A stretch of 15,089 nt of DNA from NCBI GenBank assembly GCA_026770575.1, contig MU657178.1, forward strand, positions 501,391 to 516,479. The letters run 5' to 3'. Within the stretch, counting starts at the first letter, position 1; every line of letters begins with the position of its first letter. Made by a program: the position numbers and the translations under genes. A model generated the notes under the pieces. The model worked only from the letters and a program-made list of their open reading frames with translations. It was not told where the DNA came from and searched no databases. This DNA is from Pelagophyceae sp. CCMP2097 (taxonomy: Eukaryota > Sar > Pelagophyceae). Below, in pieces: positions 6,601-12,056 of this stretch.

Positions 6601-9395
6601 GTCCCGGGTCGAGTGACGAATTTCCCGCGACCAAGTCCCTTTGATTAGGTGGCAAAGCCCCCGTGACGAGGTTGCCGTGAAAAGGGCCTCGTCGTGACCA
6701 GGTCCCTGTCACGAGGTCCCTGCCACGAGGTCCCCTTTGGCACGCTTTCCGTGACAGGATCCGGACGACGACGCGCCGAGAAGGAACCCCTCTCCGGTCT
6801 TCGGCCCTCTGCGACGACGTTCCTCAGAACCCTGCGACAAGGTTAAAAGGCCTTTGTGAAAAAAGGGCCGCGTGGTGAGGTCCCCTTTGACGTGGTCCCC
6901 GTGACAAGTTCCCGTAAAGGGCCCTGTGACAAGGTCCCTACGTCGAGGTCCCCACGACAAGGTCCCTGTGACGAGGACCCTCTGACAAGGTCCCTGCGAC
7001 GAGAACCCTCCGACAAGGTTCCAGACGGCGCGTACACAAGGCATCCCAGGATCCAACGCCCGCGTTCTCGTCGGACGCGTCCCATCCGCCAGGTATACTC
7101 GGTGTCCTCTTTCTACGGAAATCTTCGGAGCTCTCTTTGTCACTGCTCCTCCACGCCCTGCTCGTCCACGACACGCGTCGCGTAAGCTCCCCCCCGCGGC
7201 AACACTCGGCAACTCATAAAAAGCTCTGTGCGCAAACAAAGCCTCACCTGGGGCGAGTAGAAGAAGGCCGTCTCGACGACGACGATGAGCGGCCTGATAT
7301 ACGCAAAAGCCCACACGGCCAGCGCGGTCTTGGCGTAAAGGCCGCGCGCGCCGCCAAGAATGTACTCCAAGCAACATCCGGGATCCTCGTCGTCATCCGA
7401 CCGGAATAAACCGCAGCCCGTGCAGACGCGGCTCCGGCGGAGGAGGCGAATGGCGCCGCCGGAGCCGCCAACGTTTTTCACCTAGAAGCGGGCCGTTCAA
7501 CAGTCCGTTCAGCGGTCCGTTCAGCGGTCCGTTCGACGGGCCCTTGGGCAAGCGCACAAAATAAAAAGCCTCGAGGCCAGGGTTGTCGAGCAGCGCGGGC
7601 CTCGAAAGTCTTTTGAAGACAATTCACCGAGGACAAGGCGGCGCCTCTTTAAGGCCTCTCACAAGGGCGCCCGCGGACCTCGCATGCGACGCTCTCGGAG
7701 GATGCCCCCCGGGCCTTTGGTTGCACGCTTTCCGTGCACTGCCTTTGGTTGCCCCGCTGGAAAGCAAAATTTGGTTGCCCTGCTGGCATCTGCTGGCGTG
7801 TAAAAAGGGCATGGCAAAAAGAGGCCGCTGTCCGACTTGTTAGGACGGTCGAGAAGCCGAAAGGGGGTCTGTCGAGGACCGTCGAGAGGCGGACCCTCGA
7901 GGGGCCGCATCGGACCGCCTCTGGGCCGTCTCAGGAACCGCCGTCGGACCGTCTCCGCCCCCCGTCGGACCGTTCATGGACCACATCGGACCGTCCAAGG
8001 ACCGCCTTGTGGCCGTCTCCAGAACCGCTGTCGAGGGGCCGTCGTCCGGAAGCCGCGTAGGGCCCTCGAGGGGCAGGCCTCCGCCGGGCCAAAGGGGCGT
8101 GGAAGACGTCCTTGGGGCCGCATTCGGACCGTCTCCGGCCCAGTCGGACCGCGGGGCCGCCGTCTCCTCTCGAGGTTCGTCATCGAACAGTCCGGAGCGG
8201 AGTCGCATGGGACCGTCCTCGGGCCGTCGAGGGGCCGCCGCCAGACCGTCGAGGAGCCGCCGCCGGACAGTCGAGAGGGCGCCGTCGGACCGTCGAGGGA
8301 TCGCAAGGATCGTCAAAGAAGCCGCTGAGGACGGTCGAGGCGTCGGACGGTCGATAACAGGTCCCGTTGACCGTCCAGGGGCCGTCGAAGAACCGCTATC
8401 GGACCGTCACCGCCCCCCGTCGGACCGTCTCGTGGGCCGCCTCGTCGGCCGTCTTCTCGGACCGCCTCGCGGACGTCTCGAGGACCGTCTCAAAGGCCGT
8501 CTCAAGGACCGTCTTAACAACCTCTATTCGGCCATCTTGAGGCCGTCAATAGGACCGTCGCGAGGCCGTCTCGAGGCCATCTCGGGAAAGAGGCCGTCTC
8601 GGAGACCGAGGGCCGCCAAAAAAGGGCCTTTGTGAGGACCACCTCGCACGAGGCCGCCGAGACGTCGTCAAAGCCCGTCAAAGAGGCCCGTCAAAGAGAC
8701 CCTCTCGAGGACCCTTCTTAGGGTTGTCTTAAGGACCGTCTCAAGGACCGTCTCAAGGGCTGTCTCAAGGACCGTCTCAAGGCCGACAAGAGGTCGTCGA
8801 GAGGCCATCACAGGGACCGCTTCGAGGGCCGTAGAGGGCTGTCGTCGGACTGTCCGGAGCGGGGTCGCACGGGAGCGTCGAGGGCCGCGTCGAGGGACCG
8901 CCTTTCGGGCCACCATCGGACCGTTGAGGGTCGCATCGGGCCGTCGACGGACAAGCGAGGGCCGCCTTCGACGGGCCGTCCTCGGACCGTCGAGGGGATG
9001 TCGAGGGACATTCGAGGATCGTCTTCCGGTCATCCCAGGGGTCAACGGGGGTAATGAGGGCAAAAAAGCACACGCACCACGAGAATAAAAAAGCACTTAA
9101 CTGCGTACCCCTCGATGACGCTCTGCACCAGCTCGCACCCTTGAAACGTCCGCGGCACCATCAAAGGGATCAGCGTCGTCGTCGCCATGAGCGGGAGGAT
9201 GAGAGCGGAGCGCAATGCTAAAACGACGGCCGTGTTGTTTCTTCCAGTAACGTACGCCACCTGCTTGCGCAAAACCAGCCGATAACACCAGTGCGGCACC
9301 GCCCACAGCACCGCCGCCAGCGAGACGATGGCGCACTCGCCCACGACGAGGGCCCACATCGGGACGCCGTCGATGGCGGAACCGCGGCCCGACAT
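568..9395 (-). CDS. Six-exon OST-alpha/TMEM184-like seven-helix membrane protein
   Basis: Seen: joining 9395-9078, 7481-7248, 5353-5210, 2608-2481, 2423-2141 and 681-568 gives an uninterrupted frame of 406 codons plus TGA. Predicted helices lie near residues 13-34, 56-80, 90-106, 155-180, 191-213, 230-249 and 280-297, which makes seven. The first helix ends in a PHWCY motif. Helix 2 has a polar/proline pattern (ILPLMATTTLIPLM). Helix 3 reads VIEGYAVKCFFILV. A cysteine pair precedes helix 4, and the junction YKFTVVK-VVVGLIL before helix 6 resembles the KFLxxKxVVF segment of the family. Known: OST-alpha/TMEM184 (DUF300) proteins have seven helices, are about 300-400 residues long, and include the bile acid/steroid transporter subunit and vesicle-membrane relatives. 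Inferred: a divergent endomembrane or plasma-membrane family member; the substrate cannot be stated. The start ATG at 9395 has an A at -3 (ACCATGT). The C-terminal tail is acidic and presumably cytosolic. The weakest part of the model is the exon 5 donor. Another seven-helix family cannot be excluded without a profile search. Confidence 0.68.
694..727. repeat. 11-bp tandem repeat at the exon 6 acceptor
   Basis: TTGGTATTTTA occurs twice in tandem (694-704, 705-715), followed by a variant TTGGCATTTTC. On the coding strand it forms an A-rich stretch directly before the acceptor of intron 5. Confidence 0.9.
1040..2040. repeat. 14-bp minisatellite in intron 5 (GACAAGGTCCCTGT type)
   Basis: Reading the plus strand, GACAAGG/GGCAAGG starts recur every 14 bases over long stretches, for example from 1696 to 2030. 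Single-unit variants are common (GACGAGGTCCCCGT, GGCAAGGTCCCTCT), and occasional units gain or lose one to several bases. The array is interrupted by unique sequence at about 1330-1680, which includes the 1491-1641 dispersed repeat. The same unit recurs in intron 2. Confidence 0.85.
1491..1641 (+). repeat. About 150-bp dispersed repeat, copy A (intron 5)
   Basis: It begins TTACCATGGCG and includes GTGCAGACCCCCGGAGG, GTGCAGTCGTT and a nearly invariant end GGCGCAGCGGCGAAAGAAGG. The second copy is at 9636-9791 in the same orientation. The copies look roughly 80% identical by eye. The sequence is unlike the minisatellite around it, so it looks like an inserted element. The family is not recognised. 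Confidence 0.85.
2141..2423 (-). CDS. Exon 5 of the OST-alpha/TMEM184-like gene (residues 275-369, 3' end uncertain)
   Basis: The acceptor CTTCCTAG|G is clear. The first base completes the threonine codon, then YVRAYCSVALVQLALLSCLL forms helix 7 and a hydrophilic tail follows (TTPRTEDDLWRDVFYVQ). The frame stays open to a stop at 1943, but from about 2100 it is only translated minisatellite. Exon 6 must be entered in phase 0. The best phase-0 donor is GCG|GTGGGG at 2140, which has G at -1 and +5. Weaker phase-0 options are at 2257 (TAC|GTCCAA) and 2266 (GAC|GTTTTT). The start and the helix are well supported and the end is a choice. Confidence 0.6.
2424..2480 (-). other. Intron 4, a compact 57-bp intron
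   Basis: It runs from GTGAGC to CTTCCTAG|G and contains an A/T-rich middle, including a GAAATTTT direct duplication. It joins exon phases exactly (two bases plus one). It is the only repeat-free intron of the gene and is 25-45 times shorter than the others. Confidence 0.72.
2481..2608 (-). CDS. Exon 4 of the OST-alpha/TMEM184-like gene (residues 233-275)
   Basis: This exon is 128 bases, entered in phase 0 and left with two bases of a threonine codon. The acceptor is CATTCTAG|G and the donor AC|GTGAGC. It encodes VVVGLILAENFLRDVLY, which joins exon 3 to form helix 6, and then a polar loop (ANDRLRLGPETRGG and onward). Without splicing the frame meets TGA two bases after the donor position. Confidence 0.75.
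2620..2661. repeat. Two 21-bp tandem units beside the exon 4 acceptor
   Basis: Units at 2620-2640 and 2641-2661 share CTATACGACTTTTCGGAAT and differ at one base (TTC versus TCC at their start). They lie 12 bases from the splice acceptor of intron 3. Confidence 0.95.
2852..2986. repeat. 135-bp dispersed direct repeat, copy A (intron 3)
   Basis: It starts TCAATTTGTGCC and ends in the motif CGCAAACCCGACCCGCGGGT. Copy B is at 3773-3911. The 3' half, from GGGTTTGTGCCACGGCCAGA onward, is nearly identical between copies, and the 5' half is more diverged. Confidence 0.85.
3093..3380. repeat. 13-bp minisatellite in intron 3 (GACGGCCCATCAA type)
   Basis: From 3093 units of exactly 13 bases follow each other: GACGGCCCATCAA, GACGGCTCCTCGA, GACGGCCCCTTTC, GACGGCCATTCGA, AACGGCCCCGGAA and further. 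Regularity decays after about 3210, but GACGG/GACAG cores continue to 3380. Confidence 0.85.
3490..3745. repeat. About 95-bp tandem repeat in intron 3
   Basis: The segment beginning GAGGCCTTGCATGGGCCCGT at 3531 recurs at 3626 as GAGGCCTTGCAGGGGCCCGT, with the following bases similar (TCCGGAGGGC, TTCAAGGGCCCTT). A partial third unit begins near 3686. Within the unit, GAGGCCTTG and GCAAGTGGCC sub-repeats recur. Confidence 0.8.
3773..3911. repeat. 135-bp dispersed direct repeat, copy B (intron 3)
   Basis: Same orientation as copy A at 2852-2986, with a small internal duplication of GCAAACCCG. The two copies flank the 13-bp and 95-bp minisatellites. Confidence 0.85.
4200..5010. repeat. Degenerate 125-160 bp satellite-like repeat in intron 3
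   Basis: A block of the type TCCTTTCGAGGGC, then TGAAGA, then AAAGGCCTCT, then GGACGAC, then GGCCCGTTTG, recurs with starts near 4211, 4372, 4497, 4783 and 4943. Copies are strongly diverged, and the spacing varies. Confidence 0.6.
5210..5353 (-). CDS. Exon 3 of the OST-alpha/TMEM184-like gene (residues 185-232)
   Basis: This exon is 48 codons, phase 0 at both ends. The acceptor is TATCAG|G and the donor AAG|GTCAGT. It encodes VGNFDY followed by a hydrophobic helix of about 23 residues (helix 5) and then the acidic turn MDECEG and IQILYKFTVVK. The last seven residues correspond to the conserved KF..VK segment that precedes helix 6 in the OST-alpha/TMEM184 family. An in-frame ATG at 5362 lies just upstream of the acceptor and is not used in this model. 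Confidence 0.75.
5500..5920. repeat. GGACCGTCG-core degenerate repeat in intron 2
   Basis: Repeated GGACCGTCG, GGCCGTCG and CGCCTCGGTCAAAC units occur, including two adjacent copies of CGCCTCGGTCAAAC near 5680-5705. The core is shared with the array in intron 1. Confidence 0.6.
6144..6173. repeat. 15-bp tandem duplication in intron 2
   Basis: CATCGGGGATGCGCC occurs at 6144-6158 and 6159-6173, followed by a diverged CATCGAGAACC unit. Confidence 0.9.
6230..7022. repeat. 14-bp minisatellite in intron 2, with a 28-bp higher-order unit
   Basis: These are the same GACAAGGTCCCTGT-type units as in intron 5. At 6928-7022 the array is organised as a 28-bp dimer: starts at 6928, 6956, 6984 and 7012 all read GACAAGGT. 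The dimer alternates GACAAGGTCCCTGT with GACGAGGACCCTCT. Confidence 0.85.
7143..7195. repeat. 53-bp dispersed repeat in intron 2
   Basis: Near-identical inverted copy of 14281-14333 (51 of 53 bases). It lies about 50 bases downstream of the exon 2 donor on the coding strand and contains a repeated GACGAGCAG/GAGGAGCAG unit. Confidence 0.9.
7248..7481 (-). CDS. Exon 2 of the OST-alpha/TMEM184-like gene (residues 107-184)
   Basis: This exon is 78 codons, phase 0 at both ends, between acceptor TTCTAG|G and a consensus donor CAG|GTGAGG. It encodes a hydrophilic loop with several cysteines and an acidic run (RSDDDEDPGCC), then the segment LAVWAFAYIRPLIVVVETAF, which I take as helix 4. Family members carry a cytosolic loop and a conserved RPL-type motif at the equivalent position. 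The exon ends in YSPQ, and exon 3 continues directly with VGNFDY. Confidence 0.75.
7492..7539. repeat. Four 12-bp tandem units beside the exon 2 acceptor
   Basis: Units starting at 7492, 7504, 7516 and 7528 read CCGTTCAACAGT, CCGTTCAGCGGT (twice) and CCGTTCGACGGG. They lie within 10 bases of the intron 1 acceptor. Confidence 0.9.
7840..9010. repeat. GGACCGTC-core minisatellite in intron 1
   Basis: GGACCGTC, GGCCGTC and GACCGCC cores recur throughout at roughly 11-15 base spacing. The most regular part is 8721-8780, five 12-base units (GGGTTGTCTTAA, GGACCGTCTCAA twice, GGGCTGTCTCAA, GGACCGTCTCAA). Confidence 0.8.
9078..9395 (-). CDS. Exon 1 of the OST-alpha/TMEM184-like gene (residues 1-106)
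   Basis: The frame opens with ATG at 9395 (MSGRGSAIDGVPMW...) and runs 106 codons to a GTGCGT donor at 9077, phase 0. It encodes three hydrophobic segments at residues 13-34, 56-80 and 90-106. Beyond the donor the frame runs only about a dozen codons (RVLFCPHYPR) before a stop, which supports splicing here. The upstream sequence has no in-frame exon that I can see, and the ATG context is favourable. The donor could be three bases further upstream (GTGGTG), but GTGCGT is the better match. Confidence 0.72.
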
Positions 9396-9635
9396 GGTAA
9401 TGCCGTCGAAAGCAGTCGAACGCAGGTGCCTGCGACCGTCGTCTATAAGTGTCGCCGCCTAGAACACCCGCGTCGAACACCGCCTATAGCCGCGTGGCCC
9501 GCGCTCCGGCGCCGCCGTCGTCGAGTCGTCGCTGCCTTTCGTGACTCTTTTTCCGTCTCTGATTTCCTTTTTGCGTCATTTGCATCTGCGCGGGTTTCCC
9601 GGAACCTTCTGGAATCTCGACTCGGCCTACATGTA
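9396..9635 (-). promoter_or_regulatory. Probable 5' leader/promoter region of the OST-alpha/TMEM184-like gene
   Basis: This is the sequence immediately upstream of the start codon. On the minus strand it carries TATAGA- and TATAGG-like motifs about 55 and 95 bases before the ATG. I see no coding exon and no tandem repeat. The region is bounded on the far side by a dispersed repeat copy beginning at 9636. The promoter role is inferred from position only. Confidence 0.3.
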
Positions 9636-9791
9636 TTACCATGGCGGACCGGAGTTACTGCAGACCCCCGGAGGCCCGGAGGGCGCTTTCGTATGTTGGT
9701 GCAGTCGTTAAGAGGGCAATTTGAAACGCAAGTAAGATGGCTTAGATTAAGTCATATTTCGATGGCGTGGCGCAGCGGCGAAAGAAGGACC
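9636..9791 (+). repeat. About 150-bp dispersed repeat, copy B (upstream of the gene)
   Basis: Partner of 1491-1641. It carries a short extra CCGGAGG duplication. The shared final segment contains TGGCGCAGCGG, which fits the pol III A-box consensus, but I find no B box at the expected distance. Confidence 0.85.
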
Positions 9792-10208
9792 GTGACAACC
9801 GGCCCAAGCCCCGCGCCACCCTCGCAACCGCGCGCAGCAGCATGGTGCATATGCGCGCGTCTTGTTTAATTTAGCGACCAAGGCACACGGATGTGGAACT
9901 GCGAATTATATATTAGTCGGACGTATAGACAGAGACAAAATCGAGATGATGTGTGATATCTCCTCCTGTCCGCGGTGCGCTCCTTGGGCAAAAGGAAATT
10001 CTGGTCCCAGTGCCATGGAGCTGGGTGCGGATGTATATATACACCGGTGGTGAATTCTGGTCCCAGTGCCAAGGAGCCGGGTGCGGAGTTGTATATACAC
10101 CACCAGCACTGGGACCAGAATTTCCTTTTGTCAAAGGAGCGTACCGCGGACAAGAGGAGTTATCACACATCATCCCGGGTTCATGGGCCCAGAGTCGCTT
10201 GGTCGCAC

Positions 10209-10217
10209 GTTCGATCC
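10209..10217 (+). promoter_or_regulatory. Pol III B-box-like motif (tRNA-derived?)
   Basis: GTTCGATCC fits the B-box consensus GWTCRANNC and is preceded 26 bases upstream by TGGGCCCAGAG. A poly-A-like run follows (AATAAAAAAA). It may be a tRNA-derived SINE fragment within the 9945-10591 element. It does not fold as a tRNA. Confidence 0.25.
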
Positions 10218-10336
10218 CGGCAGCAAGTAATAAAAAAATGCTCCGTGTCACTCGCCAAATTAGTTTAACTTGCTGACCGTTAATGAATACAGCGACCTGG
10301 ACACTCCAGCCTAGTTAAAACACGGCAGCAGGTGGA

Positions 10337-10350
10337 GATATATAAAAAAC
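10337..10350 (+). promoter_or_regulatory. TATA-box-like motif inside the TIR element
   Basis: GATATATAAAAAAC lies just before a small hairpin (ACGGTA ... TACCGT). No gene start is evident downstream, so this is a sequence match only. Confidence 0.25.
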
Positions 10351-10591
10351 GGTAGCCGCTATACCGTGATCAATCTCCCACTTACCAGTACCGCAGCAGT
10401 ACTTCATATTATTATTATTTAATTTTCTTCAACTTCATTTCCGCTTCTCTCCAATTTGCAGTTGAAGGGGAGCACCACTGTATATATTCCTCCACACCCG
10501 GCTCCTTGGCACTGGGACCGGAATTCCCTTTTGCCCAAGGAGCGTACCGCGGACAGGAGGGATATCGCACATCATCTCGAAAATTGCGCAT

Positions 10592-10877
10592 GGAGGATCT
10601 TCAATAACGACCCTCGAAAAGGGACCTAGATTTTATCAAATCCAAAGACTTCATCCGGGGATCTGAACAATTGTAGCGGCGAAGCGTTTCCCCATCTTCG
10701 ATGTGATGGGCAAAAGGTGGACTTCCCGGATCATTGCCCGTGTTGTTGTTTCACTCGACCCGGTACATATACCTCATCTGGATATGGTGCGACGCGAAGG
10801 GCCCGGGCTTTTTCTGGGTCGGGCTCAACGGCTATATATCCTATTCTGACTCGGAAGCTCAGGGCGGCTCTGCGGGC
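10592..10877. other. Interval with no recognised feature
   Basis: No coding-like frame, tandem repeat or inverted repeat stands out. Open frames are short and of mixed composition. Confidence 0.5.
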
Positions 10878-10973
10878 GACTAGGCGGCGGTCTGCGAGCT
10901 TGCGAACGCCTGCAAACACCAGCGGACCATGACTAGATGGCCGTCTGCGAGCCTGCGAGCGCCTGCGGACAAG
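10878..10973. repeat. 53-bp tandem duplication
   Basis: GACTAGGCGGCGGTCTGCGA at 10878 recurs at 10931 as GACTAGATGGCCGTCTGCGA, followed in both by GC(T/C)TGCGA(A/G)CGCCTGC. It overlaps the LRR-like reading frame on the minus strand. Confidence 0.85.
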
Positions 10974-11107
10974 TCCAACGTCGTCAGCGCCGCGCAATCG
11001 CAGAGCCGCGCGGGCATTTCAATGTGCATTTGTGAGACTAAACTCACGACATCCGGATCGAACGGCCCTGAAATTGCACCGGACCTAAAGTCGGGGGCGG
11101 CAGACAT
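10931..11107 (-). pseudogene. Leucine-rich-repeat-like gene fragment
   Basis: On the minus strand the frame reads MPARLCDCAALTTLDLS, which resembles one repeat of the LRR type (PxxLxxCxxLxxLDLS). Only one unit is visible, and the sequence then breaks up into the 53-bp duplication. No second LRR unit, signal peptide or start is evident. A splice-like GTGAGT occurs just upstream of the motif. Either a decayed fragment or a lone exon would fit. The match rests on a 17-residue pattern. Confidence 0.3.
11053..11095. repeat. About 42-bp direct repeat, copy A
   Basis: CCGGATCGAACGGCCCTGAA, then ATT, two variable bases, ACCGGACCT and AAGT. It recurs at 11613-11655 in the same orientation. On the minus strand both copies translate to SGxISGPFDP in the open frame. 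Confidence 0.9.
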
Positions 11108-11123
11108 GAGGGAGGTTCAGCAG

Positions 11124-11312
11124 AAAGCATGCGCAGGCTTCGAACCGTCGACCTGGGGTCCCTTATATTCGAAGCTCGGGGAGGAAGCGAGTCCCAGGGC
11201 TCTCAGATGCGCAAGACCCGGGGAAGCGGAATTCAGACGGTCCCCGGGAGCTCGCACACTCCTGGGCTCCCGGGAAGGGCAAATATGCATAAACACACAC
11301 CGACCGACAGAT
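11124..11312 (-). repeat. Repeat with B-box-like motif, copy 1
   Basis: It shares with copy 2 (11400-11512) the order GCGYAGGYTTCGAACCG, then ATTCGAAGCTC, then a GGGTTCTC/GGGCTCTC block and GAAGGGCAAAT..GCATAA.CACAC.CCGACC. Copy 1 holds about 75 extra bases containing a hairpin with 9-bp arms (CCCGGGAGC/GCTCCCGGG). On the minus strand 11145-11137 reads GTTCGAAGC, fitting the pol III B box. A SINE-like origin is possible; no clear A box was found. Confidence 0.6.
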
Positions 11313-11399
11313 TTCGCAAATCTGCAGTGAATTTGTCTGCAATTTCGGCGAATCTACAGCGATTTTTTTCCTGAAATTTCAACCTGTATTTGTGGGACT
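11313..11399. other. AT-richer spacer with short palindrome
   Basis: This spacer between the two repeat copies begins within a CAGATTT-CGC-AAATCTG palindrome (about 11309-11325) and contains several diverged AATCT(G/A)CAG motifs. Confidence 0.4.
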
Positions 11400-11512
11400 T
11401 CGTGCGTAGGTTTCGAACCGGGGCCTTTAGATTCGAAGCTCTGGGAGCAACCGCGTCCCGGGGTTCTCGGATGAAGGGCAAATCCGCATAAGCACACGCC
11501 GACCAATAGGTT
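11400..11512 (-). repeat. Repeat with B-box-like motif, copy 2
   Basis: Shorter partner of 11124-11312. On the minus strand 11418-11410 reads GTTCGAAAC, fitting the B-box consensus. The two B boxes are 273 bases apart. Confidence 0.6.
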
Positions 11513-11612
11513 CCGCACGGTCCTTACCTAAGGTTAGGAAGCTCGGGGCGGAGCACCCGAGACGGGGCAGCCTGCGGTCACCAAAAGGTTCCGAGCGGGG
11601 AGGCCTCGGGGC

Positions 11613-11655
11613 GGCCGGATCGAACGGCCCTGAAATTATACCGGACCTTAAGTGC
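11613..11655. repeat. About 42-bp direct repeat, copy B
   Basis: Partner of 11053-11095, with three or so differences. The two copies bracket a pair of B-box-bearing repeats. Confidence 0.9.
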
Positions 11656-12056
11656 AACAATCTTCTCTGGAAACGAGACTGGGATTTTAAGTAACTTTTG
11701 TGGGTGCGCGCCGCTGCGTTTGGAGCTGTGAAAATTGACCTGGCGCCGGCCCGAGGGTGCCCCGGGGCCGATGCGCGCTCAAATTTGAGGCAAGGCGGGT
11801 CCGCGTCGTCAGGCTGCTCCTTTTTGAGCGTCACTTTTCGACAAATTACGCCCATTGAGCGCGCGCGACGCGGGCGTGCGTACCACGCCGGACTGAGGGG
11901 CCCAGTTTTTCACTATCGGGCCCTCGGATCCACCCCGCGCGACCCCCCAGATCGCCCACCCTCCCCGCCTGCGCCCTCCTCTGACCTTTCTAACAGAGCT
12001 GTGGCGCTAAGCGCCACAAAGTTTACTTTACGTCCCACTCCCATTTTCAGAGAAGT
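11656..12056. other. Gene-poor interval with a 19-bp perfect hairpin
   Basis: A plus-strand frame (11698-12063) stays open but has arginine/proline-rich composition and no recognisable motif, so I do not call it. The one clear structure is TGTGGCGCTAAGCGCCACA at 12000-12018, a hairpin of 9-bp arms with a one-base centre. Confidence 0.45.

Larger units (their letters stand above)
5354..7247 (-). other. Intron 2 (about 1.9 kb) with 14-bp minisatellite and an AT-rich island
   Basis: It is bounded by CAG|GTGAGG and TATCAG|GTC, so the pentamer CAGGT occurs at both boundaries. Sections, in plus-strand order: 5500-5920 GGACCGTCG-type repeats; 5965-6060 an AT-rich island within otherwise GC-rich DNA; 6144-6173 two 15-bp units; 6230-7022 a GACAAGGTCCCTGT-type array; and 7143-7195 a dispersed repeat also present at 14281-14333. 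Confidence 0.7.
7482..9077 (-). other. Intron 1 (about 1.6 kb), filled with a GGACCGTC-core minisatellite
   Basis: It is bounded by GTGCGT (donor at 9077) and CTTCTAG|G (acceptor at 7483-7482). The pyrimidine tract before the acceptor is poor. From 7840 to 9010 the sequence is a degenerate array of units built on GGACCGTC or GGCCGTC, spaced about 11-15 bases apart. The apparent ORFs in this span are by-products of the repeat. A stretch at 7540-7840 has no obvious repeat or gene. Confidence 0.7.
9945..10591. mobile_element. TIR element with about 100-bp inverted ends (MITE-like)
   Basis: The left end (9945-10044) reads GATGATGTGTGATATCTCC and goes on through CTGTCCGCGG, GGTCCCAGTGCC, GGAGC-GGGTGCGG and TATATATACACC. 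The right end (10480-10591) is its reverse complement with modest divergence. Inside, a partial unit lies at about 10048-10096 and an inverted unit at 10098-10175, so the left half is itself a foldback. The middle (10180-10480) has AT-rich sequence with a TATATAAAAAA motif. There is no transposase frame. Short A-runs flank both ends, but a target duplication is not certain. This looks like a non-autonomous DNA transposon, possibly nested. Confidence 0.75.

Noticed and set aside
6029..7377. 222-227 codon minus-strand open frames
   Set aside because: They translate the intron 2 minisatellite. Their periodic sequence tracks the 14-base unit rather than codon use.
7837..8635. Several overlapping arginine-rich open frames on both strands
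   Set aside because: Open in many frames at once because the GGACCGTC-type repeat lacks stop codons.
9291..9869. 192-codon plus-strand open frame opposite exon 1
   Set aside because: Its first part is antisense to a well-supported exon, and its end is the dispersed repeat at 9636-9791.
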